Shown here piece by piece: positions 1 through 10,932 of a DNA stretch of 64,000 nucleotides. The notes beneath the pieces were generated by a model. The model did no database searches and was not told where the DNA came from. It worked only from the letters and a program-made list of their open reading frames with translations. How positions within the stretch are numbered: position 1 is the stretch's first letter; the number at the start of each line of letters is the position of its first letter. This stretch comes from Jacaranda mimosifolia (Eukaryota > Streptophyta > Magnoliopsida > Lamiales > Bignoniaceae). The stretch spans positions 36,746,501 to 36,810,500 of the forward strand of contig CM032117.1 of assembly GCA_018894105.1 (NCBI GenBank). Direction: 5' to 3'. The translations under genes were made by a program, and so were the position numbers.

Positions 1-760
1 TGTTGGGGTTGAGCTTCTTACCGAACGCTCTCAATATAGAGAAGGTATGGTTGAGGTCAATCAGGTGATTCTCGGCCTTCTCTATTTTAACGATCATGTC
101 ATCGACATAGACCTCCATGGACCTTCTGATCTCACTTTTGAACATGAAGTTGACTAATCTTTGGTACGTTGCCCCCGCATTTTTGAGTCAAGAGGGCATG
201 ACTAAGAAACAGTATACTCCATTGGGGATGACGAAAGAGGTATTGTCCCTGTCATAGGGTGCCAAGAATATTTGATAGTAGCCTTGAAAGGCATCCATCA
301 TGCACAATACTTTACAACTAGCTGTAGAATCCACTAATAAATCCATGCGAGGTAGGGAGTAAGGATCCTTAGGGCAAGCTTTATTCAAATCAGTGAAATC
401 ATTACACATATGCCACTTTCCCTCATTCTTAGGGATAAGTACAACATTACAAAGCCAAGAAGGGTACTGAATTTCTATAATATATCATGCCTTTAGTAGT
501 TTGTTGACATCTTCTTTGATGATTTGGGACCTCTCAGCATTGAAGGTTCTTGTCTTGTGCCTCACCGGCTTGTAGGAAGGGTCCATGTTGAGACGATGGA
601 TAATAACACTTGGGTCGATTCCTTGGAGGTCGGAAGCTTTCCATGTGAACACATCGATGTTTCTTCGAAGGAAATCGACCATGAGGCACTCCAGATGATG
701 ACCCATGTTACTTTCGATCCTGGTCGTCTTGTCGGGGTTGCCGGGCTCTAATTCGATTGT
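1..760 (-). pseudogene. gypsy reverse transcriptase, N-terminal two thirds, with in-frame TGA stops
   Basis: One minus-strand reading frame runs from about 760 to base 1 and reads as a Ty3/gypsy RT. Visible landmarks are the linker before RT (DVFTWKASDLQGIDP), the PKNEGKWHMCNDFTDLNK block, MMDAFQGYYQI holding the first catalytic Asp, and YVDDMIVK holding the other two. The frame is broken by TGA at 485-487, where relatives have a Gly in KLLKAGF, and by TGA at 188-190, where relatives have MPFGLKNAG. Sequence on both sides of each stop stays in the same frame, so these are point mutations and not frameshifts. The C-terminal RT, RNase H and integrase lie outside the window. Confidence 0.88.
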
Positions 761-1097
761 TTTGAACTCCCCGATGGGCTCGACTGGGTGTCTTCCAGTT
801 TTCTCTTCTTAGATGAATGTCCCTAATCAGGTTTCACAGAGGCGTCCCCTGAGGGCTTTAGTTGAGGTCGGGTCTTCGCTCGTTTGGCTCGATCGAAATG
901 TTATAGCAGCTCTAGGCTTCCTTAATGTTGCACAAGAGCTCACCTACTCCTGCTGGGGTTGGGAATTTGATCTTTATATGGTAGGTCGAGACGATGGCCC
1001 TGAAGTCATTTAGAGCAGGTTGACCAATGAAGACGTTGTAGGCGAAGGGAGTGTTGACTACAAGGTAGTTTATCATCAAGGTTCTGTAGTAAGGGCC
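761..1097 (-). pseudogene. gypsy protease C-terminus and protease-RT spacer, degraded
   Basis: Translating the minus strand in the frame of the upstream gag-protease ORF gives, after a TAG at 1098-1100, residues matching the protease tail of plant gypsy elements (NVFIGQPALNDFRAIVSTYH and then KIKFPTPAGVGE). Further stops follow (IKEA then stop, PDLN then stop). The piece bridges the protease above and the RT below, so the original gag-pol was one continuous frame that has since collected nonsense mutations. Confidence 0.75.
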
Positions 1098-3111
1098 CTA
1101 TCCAAATGATGTGGATAGGTTAATGGACCCCTTTGGGATGATCTCCGATCCCCCAAAACTGACCAGCGGGGTACGGATCGGCTCAAATTTCAATTGTCCT
1201 AAGTTCATTCTGTTTAGTGTGGACAAAAATATGATGTTCGTAGAGCTGCCATTGTCGACCAAGATTTTTCTCACTTCAAAGTTAGCTATTTCAAGCGTTA
1301 CCATCATAGGGCAGTCTATCTTGCGGTCGACTCCTCTATTCTCCAGGTGGTCGAGGTCGGACTCGGTGAAGGAGATTGGTTCTGCGCTGGTTGAGAGCTG
1401 GAAGACCATTTTGACCTTGGTTGATTTGGTCGATTCTAGTTGCCTTTGAGTCTGCTTCCTGGCGGACTTTGAGTCCCCCTCAGTGGGACCTCTTGCAATC
1501 ATGTCAATGACTCCTCGAATGGGTGGGTGGGGCTCTTGGGCAGGTTTCTTTCCTTTATCTTCTCTCCTCGAGCTAGCCGAACTTTCTCTACGGGGAGTTC
1601 GGTTGGTTTTGCTTTCTTTGCGTCTGGCATGCTTGTCAATATATTTTTTCAGATGGCCCTGCCTGATCCGTCTCTCGATCTCATCGTGCAAATTGAAACA
1701 ATCTTCAGTGTCGTGCCCCTTTTGCTTATGGAAATGGCAGTATTTCTTTGACCTCTTCATGGCTTCGATTTCAGTCAACTTCCTGGGCCTTTTCAGGAGA
1801 TTGTCGTGCTGGATGGTGAACAAAACCTCCTTCCTTGGGAGATTAAGCGGGGTGTAATCATGGAAGCATTTGATGGGGGATCGACGACCCTCCTTGTACT
1901 GGCGGTCGTTTTTCTCTTTGCTTTTCTTCCTATCGACCTCGGGATTGCCATATTTCAGTCTATTCATCTTCTCCTGAGTCATGTACCTTTCTGCAAGATT
2001 GAGGAGCTCCTCTATCAACTTGGGCTGTTCGCGTACCAATGGATTGGCACATTCCTTGTGTTTGAGGCCCAAGAACAATACGTCAATCAAGAACTCAATC
2101 CGAGGGCTATCAATATTCAGCACCTCCATGTTAAACCTGGTAAAAAAGTCTCAAAAGGATTCTCCTTCGTTCTGTTTCACCGTGTGTAAGTGGGTATGTG
2201 GGAGATTTGCCTTCCTCCTGCTCGCAAACTAGTGCAAAAAATTGTCGCACAACTGGTTGTATTAGTATATCGACGTCGGGTCCATCTTAACGAACCAATC
2301 AAGCGCTATCCCTTGAAAAGTGGTTACAAACATCTTGGCATGGATGTAATCGTTGTGTCTGTGCAGCTGCATCATGTGTTCGAACTGCATCAAATGTTCA
2401 TTTGGGTCTGACGAGCCATCATATCGGGACAGGCCTGTTGAGATTTTGGCATCGACGGCAATGTGTTCGTCGATAATCTCTTGGACGAATGGCAAGTATC
2501 TTTCTCTTCAGAGCCTCGGCTGTCCGTCTTGATAGTGATTCTTCTCTGTGTTCCTTCTCGAGATCTCTTCTAATCATCTGTTCAACTGTTGGACTTGGTG
2601 GGACACTTCCTACCATTCCTCTCTGTTAGCTTAGGATGCGTTTCTGTTTGGGTGGGGTCTCAAGCGCTCGACCCTATCGCACTGTAGGGCTTGAATAGGT
2701 CGAACGTTGAGATCAACTAAATATGCAACCTCCTCACAAGGCATGGGTCAGGCCACTTCCCTTGGAAAACGGCCTGGGCTTACTTCACGCTTTGAGGGAG
2801 GCCTTCTGGATCTGGTCGGTCTTGATTTTCTTTGGGTGGTCTCTCTTTCGGGGCAGCTGCTGCAGAGTTGCGCTTGCCATCGGCTCCGGTTGCACGGTAT
2901 GTTGATTCAGAGCTGTAGAAAGTTGAGCAGAAATCTGGACTGATATTTGCTCGCTGATGATCTGCATCAATTGGGGCATAGTCTTGGTGACCACCTGCTC
3001 TGGCTGGGTGCTAGACCCAGCTGCGCTATGTTCTTGCTGAGGTCGAGGCGGGGGAGAGCTAGACCTCCTATTTTCTTCTCTTCGCGAGGGGTCTCGCCTG
3101 GTGTTAACCAT
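1098..3111 (-). pseudogene. gypsy gag-protease polyprotein remnant
   Basis: The start chosen is the ATG at 3111-3109 (MVNTRRDPSRR), 21 bp inside the PBS; this is the usual N-terminus for this type of gag. The gag core is visible at 2262-2495 (RYDGSSDPNEHLMQFEHMM and LDWFVKMDPTSIY). A 343-residue open stretch at 1098-2129 carries the C-terminal gag, a CX2HX4HX4C variant zinc knuckle (KYCHFHKQKGHDTEDC) and the aspartic protease active site in the form VDNGSSTNI, where many relatives have D-S-G. The gag is broken into several frames between 2130 and 2784, so no full polyprotein could be made. The product would package element RNA (gag) and process the polyprotein (protease). Confidence 0.88.
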
Positions 3112-3131
3112 TTTGGATTGCAGACTCAAGT

Positions 3132-3149
3132 TTCCCACAGACGGTGCCA
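3132..3149 (-). other. primer-binding site of the gypsy element
   Basis: On the minus strand TGGCACCGTCTGTGGGAA lies 2 bases inside the LTR end and 20 bases before the gag ATG. TGG at the 5' end pairs with the CCA tail of a tRNA; I did not identify which tRNA. Confidence 0.75.
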
Positions 3150-3151
3150 AA

Positions 3152-3925
3152 TGATGAGGGTGAAATCCGCTCGTAACTGGATCAAAGGATAGATTGGAAA
3201 GGTTCGACCTCTCTGGTCAATCTATGGATTTAGTCGGGTTGAGTCCTGCAATTAGGAGCAAATGTCAGGCTAGCCAATGTGCCATCGACTAAGGCACTCC
3301 AATGCTCAAGTTAGTATAGGATCGACTAGATATAATGAGTAGCAGAGTGAGGGCTTTTTGTATATGGAATAACATACCTTTTGTGTGGCTGAAGGGGAGG
3401 TATTTATAGCCTTCTCCCAGTGGAGATTTATCTGAGATGCCCTTGACATGTAGGAGGGATCCTTGTCCTTGCATGTGGGTCATTAAGTCATCTCCCATTC
3501 TTGTACTATTCCAGGTGGCTGTATTTCCAGGTTTCATGGGCAGAATAGTATACTGTAGACGCGTATTCTGCCTAGTGCGGTAGCATGGGTGGTACTGGGA
3601 CGGTATGTTCCATTAATGCGGAGGCATGCTGCTTGTCAGAATATTTAATGCGGCAGAGTTGATTCTGCGCCGCGTCGACCTCCATGGTCGGTGACAGGGT
3701 CGACCCTACAATGGGTTGGCATGCGGCGTGAGATGTGGCCGAGCGCCGTGGTTGAGGGGTCGACCGCGGTCTTGCGCCTGCCGGAGTATGACAGGTCGAT
3801 CTGTCTGGTCAGTTTGGGTCACTTGAAGTCGGTAGCACAATTGGGCTCTAAGAACGAGATGGGCTTGATGCTATATCATTGAGTCTGTGGCCTTTGGGCT
3901 GAGCCCATTAGGCCATCCCATATCA
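3152..3925 (-). repeat. 5' LTR of the Ty3/gypsy element
   Basis: On the minus strand the repeat opens with TGATATGGGATGG at 3925 and closes with CTCATCA at 3152, giving TGAT/ATCA terminal inverted ends. The PBS follows directly. Length is 774 bp. The partner LTR is outside the window, so boundaries rest on the TG..CA ends, the PBS position and the drop to AT-rich DNA after 3925. Confidence 0.82.
3401..3409 (-). promoter_or_regulatory. TATA box of the gypsy LTR
   Basis: CTATAAATA on the minus strand lies mid-LTR, followed downstream by a C/T-rich start region. It would place the U3/R border near 3370-3375. Confidence 0.6.
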
Positions 3926-5723
3926 CATATATAATGTATATAATTCCTTATGACATATTTTTGTATTTCTCCTTTCTTTATGTCAACATATTTCCATGTG
4001 TAATATACATTTGACTTTCTATATTAATTTTTCTAATTCTCTATATTAATATATAATTTTGGTAACTCCTTCTTATGTTGTTAATTTTATTCCTTTTCCT
4101 ATGCCAACATATGCATATATATATATATATATCTACATATATAATATTCTATCTATATTTTTTTAATATTAATGTAAAAAGATTTTATTCGTTCATCTTT
4201 TATAACTCCATATCTAATTTTTGATAAATATTCAATATGCATATCAATATATACAATTTTTATATTAATTTTTATAACTCATTATTTTAATATATGATTT
4301 TTGTACTCCTTTCTATACATATTGTCTAGTAGTTTCTTTAATATTTGTCATTTGCATTCTCAAATTGATTTTTTGAATAATTATGAACAAAAACATACAC
4401 ACACACTTATATATATACGTGTATATAGATATATATGTCTATTTATCAACAAAATTTAATCGACATGTCTTGTTTAAGCTAAAATCATAACAATAGTTCG
4501 TATTAAAAATAATTTAAACATACATTTACTATTTCTAAATAGAATAATATTTGTCTTTTTTCTCCACCTCTATAAAATCATTCTCTTATAATTTAATTTT
4601 AAGTATTATACTATGTTCTTCTATGAGTTATCTCTTATTCCATAATTCAATATTTTAATTAAGTTAAATCATAGTTGAGAAAATTCATAATCTAACTTAA
4701 AAATCTTTAAAAATTTATGAACTAGAATATTCTAAACAAACAAATTACTATTTAAAAATATAAAAATATTGGTCTTCCTTTTTTTTTTTTTTTTTTTTCC
4801 AACTCTATGGGATCATTTTCTTGGGACTTTAAAATTTATTTTTATTCTTGAAGATGCATGGATGTATGAGGCTCGTATATTTTTCTTATGTTTAAAATTT
4901 TATGCTAATGAACTAAGAAAAATTATAAAAGAAAAAAGAAATTTGAAGTTCCAATTTTATGGCATGTTATAATATTTTATTTTCTATTACTTAAGTTTAT
5001 TTTTCATGTTGAATCCTTTAATTTTTCTTCAAACCAAACAATGTTTAAGTGATTTTTTTTTTTTAAATTTATCTTCCACTATATTTTATGAATAGTTATT
5101 AATTTATAAATTGATTTAACATTTAGTCATTAGTTTCTGTGTAGAAATAATGTATGAAATTTGATATGATGATACATAAATCATATTCATATAAAATATT
5201 GTTTTGTCTCATTTACATCATTAATTATATTATATCAATAAAATTCTTAATTTTTTTAAGTGTTATATTTATAATATTTATTAAAAAAATTTAATATCTA
5301 AACTATAAGTAAAATGAAATAAAATATTAAACTTATTTCCGAACGCACAGGGCTGACAACTAGCATGGTAGTAAGATATTGAACTAGTTAAAAGGACATT
5401 AAATGTTTAAAAATATCTAACTATATATGTAATATAAGGTGAATATATCAATTCATAGTTTTAGTTTGTAGACTTGTAGTATTATTAATTCAAAAAACTA
5501 ATAAAATTTATTTAAATATAGAACTTAATCAAACCCTAAATCCTAAAATCCCACAACTCTATAAACTTTAAATTTAAAAATAACAGTAGAAAATATTTTT
5601 ATTAATTAACATTATTAATGTTCAAATATCTAGAATTAAATGTCACTATTCAATATCCATCATAAAGTCTAATTTTCCTTAAATTATATTAAAATATAAT
5701 ATGCAAAAATATTACGAACATAA
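3926..5723. other. AT-rich spacer without a recognisable gene
   Basis: Mostly A and T with many short poly-A and poly-T runs and an (AT)n/(TATA)n tract near 4100-4140. Open frames here are short and of low complexity. I see no coding, RNA or transposon signature. Confidence 0.7.
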
Positions 5724-5969
5724 ATATGAATTTCAAAGTCATACATTAAACTAGTGAATAATTGAATTTTGAATTTGTAGTTTTTTTAAAATTTTACCAT
5801 TTAAAATATAAATTAATATGACTAAGTAAAAATTTAAAGTTTAAATATATGAATTTCAAAGTCATACATTAAACTAGTGAATAATTAAATTTTGAATTTG
5901 TATTTTTTTTAAAATTTACCATTTAAAATATAAATTATTATGACTAAGTAAAAGTTTAAAGTTTAAATA
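5724..5969. repeat. two-copy tandem duplication, unit about 123 bp
   Basis: The block starting ATATGAATTTCAAAGTCATA at 5724 repeats at 5847. Both copies continue through the same TTAAACTAGTGAATAATT and ACCATTTAAAATATAAATTA segments and differ at only a few bases, so the duplication is fairly recent compared with the surrounding decay. Confidence 0.9.
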
Positions 5970-6164
5970 TAAAATCAGTATTATAAAAATAAAATATTAA
6001 AAGAAAATAAAAAGAAAGTAAAAGATAAAAGTAAACCCTGCTTTCCATTCTCTCATCCTCATTCAAATTGCATTTCCCACTTCTTTCTTTTTTCTTACAA
6101 CATCCATACTTGAGATCTTAGTTCCCACCCCTAGGTAATATATATATTTTCTAACTACTCATTC

Positions 6165-6375
6165 TCATCGGCAAGAGCGCCAGGGAGAGGCTTGTCACGG
6201 AGGCTCGCTACCCTCAGCCGCGAGAGCCAACACGCGACGGGGTGCTAGCCTCAAATCGCAACCGAGGCCTATAGTAGTTGGCCTTGGTGGCGATGAATGA
6301 CCCCTCCGTTGCGACTGATGTTGGCCTCGATTGATGGCCTCCCATTTTCGGTAGGGAGCCACTTCCATGGTGTTA
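6165..6375. other. GC-rich island in AT-rich DNA
   Basis: About 210 bp rich in G, C and CpG (for example GCGCCAGGGAGAGGC and CCGCGAGAGCC) inside DNA that is otherwise very AT-rich. It follows a pyrimidine-rich stretch (6040-6120). No open frame or known domain was recognised. It could be an exon or promoter remnant, or sequence captured by a transposon. Confidence 0.6.
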
Positions 6376-6879
6376 TTCTTTTTTTGATTTTCCTTTTTTT
6401 TTTTATAGTTATATAATGCTTTTACCTAATTGTGTAGGTTTGGAATTTTGCATATTTTTGGCATTGAAAAAGGTAATTATTTTAGTATCAAGTTATAATT
6501 ATATAAATTGTGTTTTTGAATGACTTATTAGTCAAACTCTAAGTTAAATTGCATAAATTGTGTTTTTAAATTATGTATTGATCAAGATTCTTACATGTTG
6601 ATTTTTTCTCATTGTTCAACTGGTTTTTGAGTGTGGAATTATGCACATGTTCAAGATTTTTTGCTCGCAAGAGATAACTTTGTATTGAAAGAGATTTTGA
6701 TTTTGTTTCTTTGAAATTGTTGTATGTGTTTAAGATTGTTATCTTTATTTTATTTTTTAGGTGAATTGTATGTCTATTTGATTATTGTAGCATGTTTATT
6801 TGATTGTTTATTTTTGTTATTTTTCAATATTTTATTGTGCTATTTATTTGATTGATTTTTTTTTAATAAAATTGTATAA
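6376..6879. other. T-rich sequence with no recognised feature
   Basis: T-rich, low-complexity sequence with short near-repeats (ATAAATTGTGTTTTTGAATGA and similar). No coding potential seen. Confidence 0.55.
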
Positions 6880-7160
6880 TTTTTTTTATTAGCAAAAATG
6901 TGCAATTTTCTTTCTATTATAGGTTAATGGATTTGAATATTCACATATTTATAAATGAATATTCGGATATTTATAAACGGATATATTTAGATAATTATAA
7001 TCAGATGCGGATGTATTCGAATTCGCTTAATATTAAGCAAATACAAATTCGGATATTATTACATAAATATCTGTCGGATACAGATACAAATATAAATAAT
7101 AAAAAATTTAAATAGATACAGATACAGTATATTTGATCTGTTTAATATCTGTTTATACCC
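6880..7160 (+). repeat. truncated hAT-like non-autonomous element (3' part)
   Basis: Resembles the right half of the complete element at 7270-8163: GTTAATGGATTTGAATATTC matches GTTAACGGATTTGGATATTC, followed by the same GGATATTTATAAA subterminal repeats. It ends near 7160 with ATCTGTTTATACCCCTCA, a diverged terminal repeat. No left terminus was found, so it is treated as truncated. Confidence 0.6.
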
Positions 7161-7261
7161 CTCACTGCAAGGTACAATAAATATGGTCTTTGACAGATGA
7201 TTGCTAAACAAGTAAAATAGTAATAGTATGACATCTACATCAAATGATGTTATTGATGGTG

Positions 7262-8171
7262 ATCAAGATTAGGATTGTAAATGGATATTTAAAAATTCAT
7301 TTACCATTCGCTTTCGAATTCGTTTATAGGGCATATTATTTGTATCCGTTTAACGCGGATATTATCTATATACAATTAGTAGATATTCAACTGTAAATGG
7401 ATGCGATATGGTAATTGTCTATCCGATCCGTTTAATATCCACTCAAAATACATATCCATTGGATATATCCGTTTATGTATTCGATTATCCGTAATTTAGT
7501 TAAGTCCCTTGTCCATATCTGATAAATAATATTTAAAAAATTACTATATATAATATATTTTAAATTTTCATGCATTTTAATATATAAATAATATTTAAAA
7601 AATTATAATATAAGAATGAATAAGAAAAATTTAGTAGTTAGGATTATGAAAAATCGATAGATGGTAGTAATGATAATTAAACATTATTAAATAAAGAAAA
7701 AAAATTAAAAAAATAATATATAAACAATAAATTGATCAATATAAAATTATTGTTGCTTGACTTTATAATTAATTTATATTGATCTCATTTTATTAATATT
7801 AATTAATCATAAAGTCAAACATTAATTTAAAAAAATGAACTAAATAAAAAATAATTAATTTTTTAATTCTAAGTAAAGTAGTAATTTTTTAGAAAAAATG
7901 AATATGCATTTTATTACAAGTTAACGGATTTGGATATTCGGATATTTGTAAGCGGATATTCGGATATTTATAAATGGATGTATCATAATAATTATAATTG
8001 GATATGGATATATCCAAATTCGGTTAATATCCGTCGAATACGAATTCGGATGTTATTAAAAAATATCTATAGAATATGGATACGGATACGGATATTATAA
8101 AACTTAATGGATATGAAAGCGAATAAGCATATTCGTGTTGTTTAATATCCATTTATAACCCTAATCAAGAT
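7262..8171. mobile_element. hAT-type non-autonomous element with perfect 8-bp TSD
   Basis: The element proper is 7270-8163 (894 bp). It opens TAGGATTGTAAATGGATAT and closes ATATCCATTTATAACCCTA, an imperfect terminal inverted repeat. It is flanked by exact 8-bp direct repeats ATCAAGAT at 7262-7269 and 8164-8171, which is the hAT signature. Subterminal regions are packed with GGATAT/ATATCC words. No transposase frame is present. Removing it and one TSD restores the flanking sequence. Confidence 0.92.
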
Positions 8172-8186
8172 ACATAGATTGCTATG

Positions 8187-8666
8187 TGATACAACACATA
8201 AAATTTGGGAGGAAACAAGAAAAGGACAAGCTATTACACGAATAACTTGAATGAAAGAAAGCTTGTTTTCGACAAGCTTTAAAATAATTAAAAAAAGAGT
8301 CTTCCTTGTAAAGAGAAAACCAAAGGAATTTTATTAATGCTCAATCTGTATCTCACAAGCTACATATGTGAGCTTATTTATATGCCTCTCAAAAATCCTA
8401 ATTCTCTAACTGATAAGAATATAACAAATTCATACTTATCACTAAAACACCAACTCCTTAAAATATAATGTAAAAAAACATCCAATTCCCTAAAAGATAA
8501 TGTAAAATTTGAAATCTCAACTAATGTAATGTTTATCTAGAAGAAAAATCTAAAAGATAAAACTCATTATTTAAATGATAGATATCAAATACTTTTCATG
8601 TATATAAAAGCTTCTAGATGATAATTCCAAATACGTCAATTAAAATCCTCTCTAACTTATGTATCA
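8187..8666 (-). repeat. 3' LTR of the chromovirus-like element
   Basis: Opens on the minus strand with TGATACATAAG right after the polypurine tract and closes with GTATCA. It matches the 10933-11414 copy along its length, including AGGACAAGCTATTRC and AAGAGTCTTC. Confidence 0.9.
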
Positions 8667-8682
8667 ATTCTCCCCCTATTAA
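8667..8682 (-). other. polypurine tract
   Basis: Minus-strand TAATAGGGGGAGAAT abuts the 3' LTR, as expected for the plus-strand DNA primer of an LTR element. Confidence 0.85.
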
Positions 8683-8689
8683 GAAAATA

Positions 8690-9110
8690 ACTCATCCTCA
8701 AGTTCTCAACGTCTTCTAGATACAAGGCTTATTGGATGGGTGACAAGGATAAAGATTAGCTATATTAAAAGTTTTGAAAATTGACATGCTCTCTAGCAAT
8801 TCCACCACATAGATATTTTCATTAATTTTCTTGAAAATGTGATGAGGCGCATACTTCTTTAGTTGCAACTTGTGTACCAACTTGTAATTTTTTCTTCCTC
8901 AAGAAAATCATAACTTCATCGCCTTTTTTAAAAGTTAGGAAACATCTATGTTCATTGGTAGCTGCTTTATATTTGGTATGAACTTCTTCAAGTTTCTACT
9001 TGGCCTTTGCTTGAACATCTTGCATTAGTGTCAATTTTACAGGCAAATCCTCAAGCATAATATACTTTTCTGGTAGATCGTTTGTAATAATCAAGACTCC
9101 CTTTACTACT
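8690..9110 (-). pseudogene. gypsy integrase C-terminal fragment
   Basis: The minus strand reads EDLPVKLTLMQDVQAKAK, then KYKAATNEHR, FKKGDEVMIFLRK and, after a one-base shift, LKKYAPHHIFKKINENIYVVE and FKTFNIANLYPCHPS. These match the region between integrase core and C-terminal tail of plant chromovirus-type gypsy elements. There is at least one stop (AKAK then TAG) and one frameshift. The fragment lies just upstream of the PPT, as expected for the pol C-terminus. Confidence 0.78.
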
Positions 9111-9199
9111 AAGCAATAAACTAGTTGAATCTATCTATAGACGCTCTCGATCTCTTTATCTGAGTGAGTTAGTGATAGAAAGACTCAACTTCCACTTTA

Positions 9200-10900
9200 G
9201 AAGTTTTTGCTTTAGATGTCTTATTTAGTGGAAATAAGGTCATCTTTACTCCATTTATCTTCAATTTATATATATTCTCCCATCCAAAATGATGCGTATT
9301 TTCAAACCGTCAAGGTCTACCAAATAGTAAGTAACAAGCATCCATGCCTACCACATTGCAATGCACTTCATATTTATATTTTCCAACTGAGAAAGGAATT
9401 TTTTCCGAGAAAGGAACTTTGTTGCACTTGGTCACTTAGATGTTTCCCATGGCTTTGATCCACTCAATGCTATAAGAATTTGAATGCGTTTCCACTATTA
9501 GTTGCAGCTTTTCAACATTAGTTTTTTTTCAATAATGTTCTTCTGATTATGACTGTCAATAATTAAGTCACAGATTTTACCATTAATAGTGCATCTGGTT
9601 TGAAAAAGTTGGTGGCGCTAAGTTATATCTCCTTTCCTTGGTGCCAGCATCATATTTCAAATCACAAAAAATTAGCCATCCTCTGAATCTTTTCCATCAT
9701 CGTCACCCATTAGGACTGTATATCACCTTGTCTTTGTCTTCAAGCTCTTCCTCAAAATCACCATGCTCAATGATATTGATACCCTTTCTTCTTAAACAAT
9801 CACTAGAGAAGTGTCTAGGTTGGGTACAAAGATAGCACTTTCTAGGAATCAGCTTGGTGTATGGGTTTTTCTGCATCTACATCTGAGTCTCAGTCAGCTC
9901 CAACAACTTTTCACCTGCTGATTTGTCATATGCCGTCTTCTGAATTTATGTTTGCAAGTTGTATTTTGATATGTTTTGTTTTGGACTTACTGGTGTTAAT
10001 TAAAGTCGATTCCTTCTAGAATATTCCATCTTCTTACCTTGTATCATCATCTCAGCTTTTAGCGCCATGTTTTGTGCTTCAAAGATATTTGCTAATATCT
10101 ATATGTCAATCTTATCTTGAATTATAGGCTTCAAACTATTAAGGTATCTCACCACCTGTTGACTATCCGATTCCATTAGATTGTTTTGCTCAGCAAGCCT
10201 CAAGAATTTTGTGGTGTATTCATGCGTTGACCTATCTCCTTGGTGGAATTGTTTATATTGCACAAAAATGTGATGCTCATATTCTAAAGGTAGAAATCAA
10301 GCCTTCAGTCACTACTTCATCTGGTACCATATTCAGACTGATCCCTTATCTTTATTCTTCCTTACATCTTGTAAATATTACCACCAAGTAGAGGTAGCTC
10401 CATTTAGCTTTTGGGCTACTAATTAAACTCTACGCTCCTCAGGAACCTCCAAATAATTAAAGAATCTATCTACTTCTGCCAGCTAGTCCATAAATTCTTT
10501 AATATTTAAATTACCATTAAAATGCGAGAAATCTATCTTAGATGAAATTCTTCATTTCTAGCAAGGTGTTGGATAGGTCGATCTTCCTGATTTCCTCATC
10601 TATATTGAGCATCTCAACATCTTCGTTTTTTTCCTCTTCTGAATCTTCCATATTGGCATGTTGATAACATTGGCAAATAGGATTACATTTAACCAGTCGT
10701 GGTGCTTGGGCAAATTCTCCGACTTCACATTTTGGCCTTTTATCTATGCTAAGAGGATCTATACTGAAATTCATCTCTTCCAATCTACGATTAAGAAATT
10801 CTCTCAGTGCACAAACCTCTTCTTGGATAGTTAGGGAAGCCTGATCTCCACTAGCCATTTGGTTGTTTCGCAAACCACTAGTTACTCTTGCATTAGCCAT
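9200..10900 (-). pseudogene. gypsy gag plus protease remnant
   Basis: The start is the ATG at 10900-10898 (MANARVTSGLRNN), 18 bp inside the PBS. The first 120 residues are open and carry REFLNRRLEEMNFSI. Continuing down the strand, interrupted by stops, are gag-core text (WLAEVDRFFNYLEVPEERRV, ATSTWWQYL, FHQGDRSTHEYTTKFLRL), a CX2CX4HX4C zinc knuckle (CYLCTQPRHFSSDC) and protease-like text ending with the typical LLGRPW-like block near 9300. About seven stops make it non-functional. Confidence 0.8.
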
Positions 10901-10917
10901 TAGAAAAGGTCAAACCT

Positions 10918-10929
10918 GCTCTGGTGCCA
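10918..10929 (-). other. primer-binding site of the chromovirus-like element
   Basis: Minus-strand TGGCACCAGAGC lies 3 bases inside the LTR end. It differs by two bases from the initiator-Met site TGGTATCAGAGC used by many plant elements. Confidence 0.8.
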
Positions 10930-10932
10930 AAC

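Larger units (their letters stand above)
1..3925 (-). mobile_element. Ty3/gypsy LTR retrotransposon (Tat-like), 5' half, cut by window edge
   Basis: Read on the minus strand the order is LTR (3925-3152), PBS, gag, zinc knuckle, aspartic protease, reverse transcriptase, then the window edge. The order protease before RT is shared by gypsy and copia, but the RT text (FTDLNKACPKD, then YVDD) is typical of the plant non-chromovirus Tat group of Ty3/gypsy; that lineage call is from family knowledge. RNase H, integrase and the 3' LTR would lie left of base 1, so the TSD cannot be checked. The coding region has several in-frame stops, so the copy is dead. Confidence 0.9.

Noticed and set aside
1483..1857. 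Plus-strand frame of 124 codons, with others at 1111-1449 and 1806-2189
   Set aside because: Antisense shadows of the gypsy gag-protease frame at 1098-2129.
2785..3192. Plus-strand frames at 2707-2943 and 2947-3192
   Set aside because: Antisense to the gag N-terminus, whose minus-strand start and PBS are clear.
4769..4972. Frame starting in a T-run (MVFLFFFFFFP)
   Set aside because: Low-complexity translation of a poly-T tract in AT-rich DNA.
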